Source of the DNA: an uncultured Eubacterium sp.
GTDB lineage: Bacteria; Bacillota; Clostridia; Lachnospirales; Lachnospiraceae
Length of the DNA stretch: 64,000 nt
Assembly (NCBI GenBank): GCA_934320655.1
Contig: CAKRFN010000003.1
Location: forward strand, 62,001-126,000
Direction: 5' to 3'
Part shown: positions 44,163 through 52,681 of the stretch, in pieces
How the letters are laid out: every line of letters begins with the position of its first letter
Numbering within the stretch: the first letter of the stretch is position 1
Notes under the pieces: model-generated
Told to the model about the DNA's origin: nothing
The model's input: the letters and a program-made list of their open reading frames with translations, nothing else
Databases searched by the model: none
Translations under genes and position numbers: made by a program

Positions 44163-44885
44163 TTACATATAATTATCCAGATAATACCGCTTCAACTCAT
44201 CAAACTTCGGCATCGTCATCACGATTTTATCCTTGATATCTACTTCCTGATCAACACCTTCCTCCATGACAAAATTGATCGTACAGCCCGTTCCGATCAG
44301 ATCAATGCTTCCATTCACTCTGGCGATCACATTTCCCTCACTGTCTAACAGCATCGTACCTTCCTCAGTTGCATAATAATCTTCCTTCGGATTACCGTCT
44401 GCATCCAGAAATTGAATATACCATGCTTCCTCGCCGCCATCCGGTGCGATGACCCGTTCCTGTCCATAACCGAGACAATTATCGTCCATATCATAATAGC
44501 CATAGGTCGAACCCGTTTTGACACCTTCTACGTTATTGATCGGCTCATCGGTCACAACCTTCAGATAGAACCAGTCCTGATCATCCACATTAACCGTCCA
44601 TTTGATGTTTACAAAACCACTTTGAGACATATATCCCGCAATCTTTTCGTCCGCCAGAATGTTTCCCATCGTATCTACATCTTCCAGATCCTCAGTCAGA
44701 AACGTAACGGTCGACGCGTGATTCAGCGCCTCCTTTGCTGCGTCCGCATCCGGATATTCGATCTGTGACGGTATAACGAGCGAGCAGCCGGTGAGCAGCA
44801 GCCCCGCACCCAGCACAAGCCCTGCCATAATTTTTCGATCCATGTTCCTCATTTTCTCCGTTTTCTTTCCTTTCTTCCATTTCAT
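44163..44885 (-). CDS. lipoprotein B, paralogue of lipoprotein A
   Basis: A protein of up to 240 residues with a signal peptide and lipobox LLTGC. The mature part shares with lipoprotein A the segments DAAKEALNHA, IAGYMSQSG, VVTDEPIN, TYGYYDMDDNCLGYGQER and a final MPKFDELKRYYLDNY. It lacks the C-terminal membrane helix of A. The start is uncertain: the first ATG (44885) has no good site, while ATGs at 44852 and 44843 sit beside GGAG/AGGA. Function unknown; the shared fold suggests the two may bind the same kind of ligand or each other. Confidence 0.7.
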   Translation of the reverse strand: MKWKKGKKTEKMRNMDRKIMAGLVLGAGLLLTGCSLVIPSQIEYPDADAAKEALNHASTVTFLTEDLEDVDTMGNILADEKIAGYMSQSGFVNIKWTVNVDDQDWFYLKVVTDEPINNVEGVKTGSTYGYYDMDDNCLGYGQERVIAPDGGEEAWYIQFLDADGNPKEDYYATEEGTMLLDSEGNVIARVNGSIDLIGTGCTINFVMEEGVDQEVDIKDKIVMTMPKFDELKRYYLDNYM

Positions 44886-44906
44886 CTCTATTGTGTTACC
44901 GGTCTA

Positions 44907-46001
44907 TCATCGATTTGACAAACCGCCATCCCTGTCTCTTGCCAATTCGCGCGCCGCCATCACAGCCAGTGCCGCCATCTGTGGCAGATACCGCGTATCA
45001 TAAATAATCAGGAATGCATTATCAAAAAATACATTGCCGACCGTAATGTCCATGTTGTCCATGATCGCTCCGATCATCCTGCCATTCAACGTCACCTTAT
45101 AGTTATGACCGATCGAACCTGCATATTCGCTCATTTCCAGCTTTCCTTCCGGCAGTTCCATCGCAAATTTATCCCTGACGAGCGCAAATTTCTCTTTCAG
45201 CACGCCATACGGTTCGCCGTACAGGTAAAAACGATAGGTCGCCAGCACATGAATCAGTTCCTTTGTCATGCGGAATACCTCGTTATGCGACGTATCGTAG
45301 ATACGGAACGTCTTTAACGGCACGGTACTGTCGATCTCATAGACCAGATTGCCCTCGGAATCCTCCAGATCAAAATGCTGTCCCGTAAGCTTAAACTCCT
45401 CGGTAAACGTATAGATCTGGGACGGCTTGGTCTGTGAAAACTGTAAAACCTGACCGGTCTTTATAAACCGCTCGATATTCTCCCGCAGCTCACTCTGGAA
45501 CATGAGCAGATCGGAATGATAGCTCAGATGCCCCGCGATACTCAGGCTGGTGTCTTCCGGCATCGGGATGAGCGGCGTTGTGACCTGCTTTTTAATAAAA
45601 TGTTCGATAAAAGAATATCCGATGTAGCCTATGGCTCCGTTTTTTTGAATCCAGAAATAGATATACTGACCGCTGGCGTCCGGTCCAAACACAAGGGCAG
45701 TCTGCTTCATCGTGTAAAATTTGCCCAGCCATGCAGATCCTAACGGTGTCCACACATTTTTATATGCCTCGTAAAACTCCTCGATTTTTCTGGGTCTGTC
45801 CATCTCGATCATCGCTGCCATGTCCGTCATGGAGTTATAGTCCTTCGGTGTCGCCATCATCCAGATCGCGATACCAAAGATCAGCACGACCGTCGCAATA
45901 CTCAGCGACCATGTCTGCCCGTATCCGATAATCATCAGATAGACACCAAGTGCCGTGACGAGCGCCCCTGCCAGCCGGAATTTAATGATCCTTGCTTTCA
46001 C
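44907..46001 (-). CDS. membrane protein with LURP-one/tubby-like C-terminal domain
   Basis: A 364-residue protein starting with GTG (GGGAG 7 nt upstream). Two helices at about 10-30 and 33-50 form a hairpin anchor. A middle region (about 60-185) is unassigned. From about 195 to 350 the sequence follows the LURP-one-related (LOR, tubby C-like) pattern: DLEDSEGNLVYEIDS, LKTFRIYDTSHNEVFRMTKEL, YRFYLYGEPYGVLKEK, and a final hydrophobic helix (LPQMAALAVMAARELA). LOR domains are related to scramblase/tubby folds that contact phosphoinositides or membranes in eukaryotes; the bacterial role is unknown. Confidence 0.7.
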   Translation of the reverse strand: MKARIIKFRLAGALVTALGVYLMIIGYGQTWSLSIATVVLIFGIAIWMMATPKDYNSMTDMAAMIEMDRPRKIEEFYEAYKNVWTPLGSAWLGKFYTMKQTALVFGPDASGQYIYFWIQKNGAIGYIGYSFIEHFIKKQVTTPLIPMPEDTSLSIAGHLSYHSDLLMFQSELRENIERFIKTGQVLQFSQTKPSQIYTFTEEFKLTGQHFDLEDSEGNLVYEIDSTVPLKTFRIYDTSHNEVFRMTKELIHVLATYRFYLYGEPYGVLKEKFALVRDKFAMELPEGKLEMSEYAGSIGHNYKVTLNGRMIGAIMDNMDITVGNVFFDNAFLIIYDTRYLPQMAALAVMAARELARDRDGGLSNR

Positions 46002-46015
46002 TACGCCACTCCCTT

Positions 46016-46672
46016 CTACGATACCTCATTCCATGAACTGCGAATCGTACCTCTGATTTCGTAGCTATGCAGTGCGCCCTTCGGTGCCAGTCTGCGATCT
46101 TCGTAGCACGCACCCAATGTCATCAGAAACTCTGCGACTTCTATGCGCAGCATCTTTGCAAGACTCTCATCCTCCGGCACAAATGCGTAATAATACTCCT
46201 TTTTCTTTCTGACGCCCTTGAGCAGCCAGCCTTCCCGCCGTCCTTCTTTCATACGGTCCTCTACCGTGCAGCAGCCATTGAGCAGAATCTCACAGCATTT
46301 CTTGCAGGGTGCGCCGTCCGGTGTCGAAAACTGTACATAATAGTCATACTCCGTTCTCGTGTCATCACCGGTTCCGACCTCTCTCTCATCCTCGACCGTA
46401 CTGTCGAACAAGATGTCCGCAATGTACAGATTGCCGTCCCGGATCATTTCCTGTACCGTCAGTTTATCATTGCCAAACAGCTTTTTCTTCTGCTCACCCA
46501 TCTGCTCAGCGACGCTGACCGGCACCTGCTTGAACTGGAACGCGTCAAAACCGACCATCGGCTTTGCCTCACGGCCACAACTGCTGCACACGCCATTCAC
46601 AAGATCCATTCCGCAAAACAGACAATAATCTTTTCCCGCTTCTTCTTTTTTCTTTCTTGAAAATAATCCCAT
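46016..46672 (-). CDS. zinc-ribbon protein of unknown function
   Basis: A 218-residue cytosolic protein. The N-terminus has a zinc ribbon (YCLFCGMDLVNGVCSSCG). The rest is a soluble domain with another Cys cluster in the middle (CKKCCEILLNGCC, about 123-135) and a basic KKK stretch. GGAGGAA precedes the ATG. It sits between the LuxR-type regulator and the LOR-domain gene (29- and 14-nt gaps), so it should be part of the same transcript. Family not recognised. Confidence 0.68.
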   Translation of the reverse strand: MGLFSRKKKEEAGKDYCLFCGMDLVNGVCSSCGREAKPMVGFDAFQFKQVPVSVAEQMGEQKKKLFGNDKLTVQEMIRDGNLYIADILFDSTVEDEREVGTGDDTRTEYDYYVQFSTPDGAPCKKCCEILLNGCCTVEDRMKEGRREGWLLKGVRKKKEYYYAFVPEDESLAKMLRIEVAEFLMTLGACYEDRRLAPKGALHSYEIRGTIRSSWNEVS

Positions 46673-46701
46673 ACTTTATGTTCCTCCAATCATTGATTCT
46701 T

Positions 46702-48216
46702 TTATAACAGACCGATCTCTACCGCTCGGTTCACCGCCTGCTGGCGGTTCTTCACCTGTAGCTTTTTAAAGATTCCGGAACTGTGAAATTTAATACTGCC
46801 TTCTTTTTTTCCAAGCTTATCCGCCATCTCATGATAGGTCAGCCCCTGCGCCAATAGCTGTAACACCTGTTTTTCGGTAGCAGTCAGCGGTTCGTAGATG
46901 TCCCGCGGTGACTGCATATAGTCGGGCAGCTTGCGCGCGAGCTCCTGCGCCGCATCCATGATCTGCGCTGTAAAATCATCCGCGCCGCACCGCTTGCGAT
47001 ACACGGATAACATCCGCACCATATAGGCGCCCTCGTCCGCCAGCAGACGGATATAATGATACTTTCCGGCGATCTCAAGCGACTGTTCCAGTTCAAAGCA
47101 CATATCCTCCATCGCTCCCGCCTTATAGCAGGCGATCGCAGACAGCATATAGCATTCACACAGATCCATATACCGCTTGCCATCCTTTAAAACATGAATC
47201 AGCTTGTTCGCCAGCACAAATGCCACCATATATTTTCCGGTGAACAGATAACAGCGGATCTTTACCAGATAGGCGTAGACCTCTGTCATGCACATCTGCC
47301 CCTGTTCGTCCGGCGCGCGCTCGGTCAGCCATTCTTCTACGATCTCCCGATTGCCGTCATAACATGCCGCCCATGCCTCCAGCGCATTCAGACTGCTCTC
47401 TACTTCTTCCCATCCGGCATCCTGCACGCGTTCGCGGATCTTTTTTACGAGCGGAGCTGCTGCCTGCATCTGACCGTTCAATAACAGAATCTTCATCTGC
47501 AATGCCATCGCCACAAACAGGCACTGGATATCCTGCTGTGTCTCCATGAGCGGGATCGTTCCGGTGACTAACAGCAATGCATGAAAGCTGTCGTTGCTCT
47601 GGTAATACCACTCCGCCAGTGCGATCTCGTAAATGCCTTTATATTTTTTGCCGTACAGCACTCGCAGGATCTCCTCGATCTCATTCCGGTACTTCGTCAT
47701 CTTTCCCGCGTATCTGGTGAAATCGCGGAAACCGTCCAGAATACCCGGTCTGCCCGCCGACAGTGTCAGACTCTGCACCGGCGGCGAATTGATCTCTCGC
47801 AGCGCATGCACAATATGTAAAAACTGATTGTCTGTCGTATACGGCATGACCAGCTCTGTGAGGAGCCGCATATAATCCTTTGTCGTAATATCCGCCGTGT
47901 TGATATGATGTGGGGTCTCCCCAAGCAGCCTTACATATTCCTTCGCTGTCTCAAGCTGTCCCTCCATCGAAGCCAGCAGCGCCCGCGCCGATACCAGCGC
48001 CATGTTTCCCGTCTCCTGCGACCGGTAAACTGCCTCCGGCAGACTATGAAAATATTTCCTGCACGCCCACAATGCCTGCATACTGAACGGATGCAGAAAT
48101 TCTTCTGCCATTGTCTCCGCCAGCCGTCCCTTCCGGTCGGCCTTTTCCAAAAGCTGTATCATTTCCTCACATTTTCTAGGATATGATACCTCTCCTATAG
48201 TTAGGTTTTCTGCCAT
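46702..48216 (-). CDS. LuxR-type regulator with TPR-like N-terminus (MalT-like C-half)
   Basis: A 504-residue regulator. The last 65 residues are a LuxR helix-turn-helix (LTATEKQVLQLLAQGLTYHEMADKLGKKEGSIKFHSSGIFKKL). The long N-terminal part is alpha-helical and TPR-like, as in MalT without its ATPase. The start at 48216 (AGGGG 6 nt upstream) is chosen since the predicted transcription start is near 48265, which makes a longer frame impossible. It is the first gene of the putative seven-gene operon reaching 41995 and likely controls it. Confidence 0.82.
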   Translation of the reverse strand: MAENLTIGEVSYPRKCEEMIQLLEKADRKGRLAETMAEEFLHPFSMQALWACRKYFHSLPEAVYRSQETGNMALVSARALLASMEGQLETAKEYVRLLGETPHHINTADITTKDYMRLLTELVMPYTTDNQFLHIVHALREINSPPVQSLTLSAGRPGILDGFRDFTRYAGKMTKYRNEIEEILRVLYGKKYKGIYEIALAEWYYQSNDSFHALLLVTGTIPLMETQQDIQCLFVAMALQMKILLLNGQMQAAAPLVKKIRERVQDAGWEEVESSLNALEAWAACYDGNREIVEEWLTERAPDEQGQMCMTEVYAYLVKIRCYLFTGKYMVAFVLANKLIHVLKDGKRYMDLCECYMLSAIACYKAGAMEDMCFELEQSLEIAGKYHYIRLLADEGAYMVRMLSVYRKRCGADDFTAQIMDAAQELARKLPDYMQSPRDIYEPLTATEKQVLQLLAQGLTYHEMADKLGKKEGSIKFHSSGIFKKLQVKNRQQAVNRAVEIGLL

Positions 48217-48271
48217 CATTTTCCCCTTGTAAGCGCCTGATAAAACACTTTTATATACCCTCTCTATCCCC

Positions 48272-48300
48272 ATATTACTGGTTCATTTTGCCAATGTCAA
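48272..48300 (-). promoter_or_regulatory. promoter of the LuxR/PrsW operon
   Basis: TTGACA (48295-48300), 17-bp spacer, TAATAT (48272-48277). Just upstream is a 6-bp inverted repeat AACCTA..TAGGTT (48299-48319), a possible regulator site. Confidence 0.65.
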
Positions 48301-48389
48301 CCTAACTAAAGTATAGGTTTTTTACTCATTTTTGCCCTAACTCCCTTGTAGAATGTGGGATTGAGAGATTTTTAAGAATATGAAAAGAC

Positions 48390-48422
48390 AAAAAAATACC
48401 TGTGACAGAATACTGTCACAGG
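48390..48422 (-). terminator. terminator after the Lar-like gene
   Basis: A perfect 10-bp hairpin CCTGTGACAG-AATA-CTGTCACAGG (48399-48422) followed by a U7 tract in the minus-strand transcript. Confidence 0.92.
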
Positions 48423-48435
48423 CACATCCAACCGC

Positions 48436-48660
48436 TCATTCTCCGGGGTTGCTGGAGATCACTTTTCCGGTATTCCACAGCAGCACCGTCCGCTTTGCCG
48501 CATCCAGACGCTCCTCCTCCGAATGGAAATCAATCGTCACCGAATGGCACCCACACTCCAGACACATCACGTAATAGCCGCATCCGTTTTCCTCCTCAAG
48601 CAATGCACCGCCCTCACACAGCGGACAATCGTGGATCTCTAACATTTCTTCAATATTCAT
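48436..48660 (-). CDS. Lar-like small zinc-ribbon protein
   Basis: A 74-residue protein with a Lar-type pattern: CPLCEGGALLEEE, then a central C-x2-C (CLECGC) and a C-terminal AAKRTVLLWNTG helix. Lar-family proteins of phages and mobile elements relieve type I restriction, but chromosomal relatives like this have no proven role. AAGGAG precedes the ATG, and a terminator follows. Phage context is not visible. Confidence 0.75.
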   Translation of the reverse strand: MNIEEMLEIHDCPLCEGGALLEEENGCGYYVMCLECGCHSVTIDFHSEEERLDAAKRTVLLWNTGKVISSNPGE

Positions 48661-48730
48661 GCTGTATCTCCTTTTTATCTGTTTCCTGATTTCATTTACT
48701 TTAAGTATCCCATATTCGCTTGCAGCTATT

Positions 48731-49330
48731 CTATAAATTTTCTACCTGCGCCTGAATCTCATCCTCGGATGCCGCCATCGCCTGCAAGGTCATCGTGAGC
48801 AGCTTGTCCAGCTCCCAGCCTAACTGTTCGGCTCCGCGCTCGATCACACCGCGGTCGCAGCCGGCGGCAAAGCCCTTCGACTTATATTTCTTTTTCAGGG
48901 ATTTCAGTTCCATATCCTTTGTGCTCTTGGACGGACGCATCAGGGCGGCTGCCCAGATCAGTCCGGTCAGCTCATCCGCCGCGAACAACACCTTTTCCAT
49001 CTCATGCACCGGCTCTACGTCGATCGTAGACCCGCAGCCTACCGTGATGCCATAGCCGTGTGAGCAGACCGCGTGGATAATATCCTCGCCCACGCCGCCT
49101 GCACGCAGCAGTTCGGGCGCTTTCAGGCAATGCTCCTCCGGATAAAGTTCAAAATCAATATCATGCAGCAGACCAACGATGCCCCAGTATTCCGCGTCAT
49201 CGCCGTAGCCTAATTCCTTCGCATACCATTTCATCACAGCCTCCACGGTCAGCGCGTGCTGCAGATGAAACGGGTCTTTATTGTACTGCTTTAATAATTC
49301 CAGTGCTTTATTTTTCTCGATGTACTCCAT
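48731..49330 (-). CDS. HD-domain hydrolase-like protein
   Basis: A 199-residue HD-superfamily protein: HLQHALTVEAVMKWYA, LLHDIDFELYPEEH, AVCSHGYG and FAADELTG give the metal-binding His/Asp set. These proteins are commonly annotated hydrolases or phosphohydrolases; the substrate is unknown. GGGAG precedes the ATG. Confidence 0.85.
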   Translation of the reverse strand: MEYIEKNKALELLKQYNKDPFHLQHALTVEAVMKWYAKELGYGDDAEYWGIVGLLHDIDFELYPEEHCLKAPELLRAGGVGEDIIHAVCSHGYGITVGCGSTIDVEPVHEMEKVLFAADELTGLIWAAALMRPSKSTKDMELKSLKKKYKSKGFAAGCDRGVIERGAEQLGWELDKLLTMTLQAMAASEDEIQAQVENL

Positions 49331-49395
49331 ATATTCTCCCAGCCTTTCCTATCTATGTAGTATGTAATGATACTATTATATATGAATAAAAGCAA

Positions 49396-50265
49396 TTAGA
49401 AAAATTTTTTCTTCTTAAAATAAGCGATTTCCAATATTACGATCACCAATACACCGATGATCACCGCCGCATAGCCATAACGCCACTTTAGTTCCGGCAT
49501 ATAGGAAAAGTTCATGCCATACCAGCCTGTGATGAGTGTCAGCGGCAGGAAAATCGTCGTAATAATCGTAATGATACCCATAATCTTATTTCCCTGTGCA
49601 TCCTTCATCGACTGATAAAGTTCCCGTATTTCAAGCACATTTTCGCGGAGCAGCTGCACATGATTCTGTAACCGTTCCGCACGGTGCATAAACCTGTTCC
49701 AGCCTTGAATCTCCTGCTCCGAGCAGACACTGTATGTACCAAACAATTCACCAATATCGATCAGCTGCTCATAATAGATATTAAACTCGGATAATTTCTG
49801 CCGATATTTTGTCAGAGCTAAGAAAATATCGTTATCTGAGCCCACGCCGTCACCAATTTTCTCCTCAAGCTGATCGACCTTTGACTCCATATGCGAAAAG
49901 AATAACGTATCCTCCTCAATCATATATTCCATGATCTGCAACATTAGCTGCACCGGTGTATCTGCCTTTCGGAATGTCTCGACACGCTTTTCGATCCAAG
50001 GTTTCAGTTTTCCTTCATCCTCAACAAAATATATTTTGTCGCCCATCAAATAGAATCCAAACGCAAGCTGCACTTTCTTGTGGTCATTTTTCTGTGGCAG
50101 ACGGATCGTTCCGATCATGCAATCCCGAAACTGCTCCGCCTTACAGTACCGGATCGAGCCAAGACTGTGCAGCATCTCTTTATGATAAGTAAACTGCTCT
50201 TTTTTCTCCCGGAACTTCGCAGTACTCATAATTGTAAAAAAAGAAGCATCCACTGGATCCCGCAT
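49396..50265 (-). CDS. CorA-family magnesium transporter
   Basis: A 289-residue CorA-like channel. The long helical cytoplasmic funnel spans about 30-225, followed by two C-terminal TM helices, the first ending with the diagnostic GMN motif (WYGMNFSYMPE), and a basic tail KKKKFF. It takes up Mg2+ or related divalents. The ATG at 50265 has GGAG upstream; a second in-frame ATG at 50229 has none. It is somewhat short at the N-terminus compared with classic CorA. Confidence 0.9.
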   Translation of the reverse strand: MRDPVDASFFTIMSTAKFREKKEQFTYHKEMLHSLGSIRYCKAEQFRDCMIGTIRLPQKNDHKKVQLAFGFYLMGDKIYFVEDEGKLKPWIEKRVETFRKADTPVQLMLQIMEYMIEEDTLFFSHMESKVDQLEEKIGDGVGSDNDIFLALTKYRQKLSEFNIYYEQLIDIGELFGTYSVCSEQEIQGWNRFMHRAERLQNHVQLLRENVLEIRELYQSMKDAQGNKIMGIITIITTIFLPLTLITGWYGMNFSYMPELKWRYGYAAVIIGVLVIVILEIAYFKKKKFF

Positions 50266-50433
50266 TTGTTTCTCACTCCTTTGATCTCTCGCATTTTCCT
50301 AAGGAAACGTCCGTTTCATCATTATAGCACCTTCCGTTTTCCACCACAATCGCTATTATTTGCTTTTCCGGATAAAATATGTTATGTTCACGATAGACAC
50401 TTATGAAACCAAATGAAAAAGAAGTGACAGCCC

Positions 50434-50581
50434 ATGCGGATTCTTCTCGCAGAAGACGAACGAGATTTAAATAATATTATAACCCAGAAGCTGACTGCGG
50501 ACGGTTATGTTCCTGACTGCAAAGGACGCGGTTTCAGACAGAGTCCGTGGCAGAGGCTTTGTATTGAAAGAGGATGCTTAA
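50434..50581 (+). pseudogene. OmpR-type response regulator remnant (internal deletion)
   Basis: The first 28-30 codons are a normal receiver start (MRILLAEDERDLNNIITQK, then ADGY). The sequence then jumps, in another frame, to the usual last residues of an OmpR regulator (DRVRGRGFVLKEDA and stop at 50579-50581). About 190 codons between, including the phospho-acceptor Asp, are missing. The kinase begins 3 nt after the old stop, so the pair was once an operon. Confidence 0.85.
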
Positions 50582-50584
50582 GGT

Positions 50585-51874
50585 ATGAAAAAATTATCCA
50601 TCCGACTGAAAATTACCGTCTGGTTTACCGCAACGCTTATCATCGTCGTGCTGTTCGCCTTTGTGGCTGTTTTTGCCGGCAGCCACCGGAGTTTAAGAAA
50701 AAACATACAAGACCGCCTGATAGAAATCGTAAATAATAACGCAGACGAGATTGATTATTACTGCGATACAGGCGAGCATTCGGGTCTGATTTATGGAGAA
50801 AATCCATTAGCTGGCACGGCGTCTGATTTGAATTTTGTAGATTCCAAAATCCAGCAAATATGGGCAGCCGGCACGTGGTACTATATTTTTGACCGGCAGT
50901 TGACCTTCGACGGATCGGACGAGCTGTGGATCCGGGGTGTAATGTCGGAGGAACAGGGTGACCGACAGCTATCAGGCATGATTCAGATTGCCCTGATTGT
51001 CATGCCCCTTCTGGTCGTACTGGCATCCGTAGGCGGATATCTCATCGCCAGACGGGCATTAAATCCCATTCAGAAAATTTCGTGGACCGCACGGCAGATC
51101 GGAGAGGGAAATGATCTGAAACGCCGGATTGATCTGGGCGAGGGCGATGATGAACTCCATCAGCTTGCTGCGACCTTTAACGAGATGTTTGACCATCTGG
51201 AACAATCATTTGAACAGGAGCGCCAGTTTACCTCCGACGTTTCCCATGAGCTGCGGACGCCAATGGCAGTTATTACGGCACAGTGTGAGTATACGCTTGA
51301 ACAGGAACGGACGGTTGAAGAATACGAGGAAGCCCTGCGGGTGATCCGACGGCAGGGACGGAAGATGACGAAGCTCATCAACCACATGCTGGATTTTGCC
51401 AGACTGGAAATGCGATCCGGGAAGTATGCAGACGAAACACTCGACATGGCGGAGCTTGTAAACACCATCTGTCAGGATATGAAGCTCATACGGGAACACA
51501 ACATTTCGCTGGAATATCAGACAGAAGCAGTTATGTTTTCGGGAAACCGGGAGCTTTTATCGAGACTTCTCACGAATCTTGTCAGCAATGCCTACCGTTA
51601 CGGAAACGAAAACGGACATATTTTCGTGGATCTGCGGCAAAAAGAATCCGCACTCATCCTGTCGGTCAAAGACGACGGAATCGGGATCGCTGAAGACGAG
51701 CAGGAGAAAATTTTCCATCGTTTTTATCAGACAGAAACCTCCCGCGGCGGCGAAGGGACGGGACTCGGGCTCGCCATGGCATATGAAATCGTGCGATATT
51801 ACAATGGTACGATTGAGGTAGAAAGTGCGCCCGGCAAAGGAAGTACCTTTACCGTCCGGCTGCCACTTGAATAA
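50585..51874 (+). CDS. sensor histidine kinase, now without its own regulator
   Basis: A 429-residue kinase: TM1 about 10-32, a short outer region, TM2 about 133-155, HAMP (about 156-210), phospho-acceptor His221 in SDVSHELRTPMAVI, and HATPase_c with N box, DDGIGIAEDEQ and GGEGTGLGLAM. All catalytic marks are present, so the kinase itself looks intact. Its cognate response regulator, immediately upstream, is destroyed by deletion, so the kinase is an orphan or talks to another regulator. GAGG lies ahead of the ATG. Confidence 0.9.
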   Translation: MKKLSIRLKITVWFTATLIIVVLFAFVAVFAGSHRSLRKNIQDRLIEIVNNNADEIDYYCDTGEHSGLIYGENPLAGTASDLNFVDSKIQQIWAAGTWYYIFDRQLTFDGSDELWIRGVMSEEQGDRQLSGMIQIALIVMPLLVVLASVGGYLIARRALNPIQKISWTARQIGEGNDLKRRIDLGEGDDELHQLAATFNEMFDHLEQSFEQERQFTSDVSHELRTPMAVITAQCEYTLEQERTVEEYEEALRVIRRQGRKMTKLINHMLDFARLEMRSGKYADETLDMAELVNTICQDMKLIREHNISLEYQTEAVMFSGNRELLSRLLTNLVSNAYRYGNENGHIFVDLRQKESALILSVKDDGIGIAEDEQEKIFHRFYQTETSRGGEGTGLGLAMAYEIVRYYNGTIEVESAPGKGSTFTVRLPLE

Positions 51875-52013
51875 AATTGCATCGTGCAGGTTAAAAATTT
51901 AATCTACTAATCATTTTCTAATAATTGCATGATAAAATCATCCTACAAATAAAACATTGAAGGCTCTCATAAAAATAAATGCTTCGAGAACCTCAAAATA
52001 GGAGGACTATATT

Positions 52014-52676
52014 ATGATGAAAAAAACAAAACAGTTTGTAACCACACTTTTAATTGCAGCAACGATCGTTGGCACCGGAGCGGTTCCCGTACATGCGGAT
52101 GCCATCCCGAGTAAGGTTTCCCTTGCGCAGTCATCAAAAACCGTTGCACAGGGAAAGAAATTTGAGTTGAAAGCACGGACAACTCCGTATGATGCAGAGG
52201 ATGACTATATCTGCTGGGAGATCGTTTCCGGAGAAGATTACGTCATGTTCGAAGATTATGATCAGACAGGCGATGACATGGATTTTATTGCAGTGAGACC
52301 TGGAACAGCGACCATCCGCTGCTATGTATACGGAAAAAATAAGACCACGTCCGGCGACACCATCACGATCACTGTAACAAAGGCAAAGAGTGATTACTCT
52401 TTAAAGAGAGCTGATGCACCTGTCAAATATGAGGAAGTCTGGGACGATTTTGATCTGGAAGTCAAGGCAGGGCGCTCTATCAAAAACAGCGATCTGAAAT
52501 GGGAAATCAGCGATTCAAGCATCCTCTCCTTCGCCACGAGAATAAAAACCGGCCGCGAAGTAGAATTTTATGCTAAAAAAATCGGAACAACAAAAGTAAC
52601 CTGCAGCTACACAAACGGCAAGGGCGAGAAAAAGACCGTCACATATACCGTAAACGTCGTTGCAGATGATGACTGA
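52014..52676 (+). CDS. secreted protein with two Ig-like (Big_2-type) domains
   Basis: A 220-residue exported protein: Sec signal peptide with an AXA-type cleavage site (VHADA, about 28-30), then two beta-sandwich regions (about 32-128 and 130-216) of the bacterial Ig-like type, the first ending ITITVTKAKS, the second ending TYTVNVVADDD. No sortase or anchor signal is present. AGGAGG precedes the ATG pair. It converges with the pyruvate kinase-like gene; a small hairpin TGAGAT-TCCT-ATCTCA (52674-52689) joins the two stops. Confidence 0.82.
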   Translation: MMKKTKQFVTTLLIAATIVGTGAVPVHADAIPSKVSLAQSSKTVAQGKKFELKARTTPYDAEDDYICWEIVSGEDYVMFEDYDQTGDDMDFIAVRPGTATIRCYVYGKNKTTSGDTITITVTKAKSDYSLKRADAPVKYEEVWDDFDLEVKAGRSIKNSDLKWEISDSSILSFATRIKTGREVEFYAKKIGTTKVTCSYTNGKGEKKTVTYTVNVVADDD

Positions 52677-52681
52677 GATTC

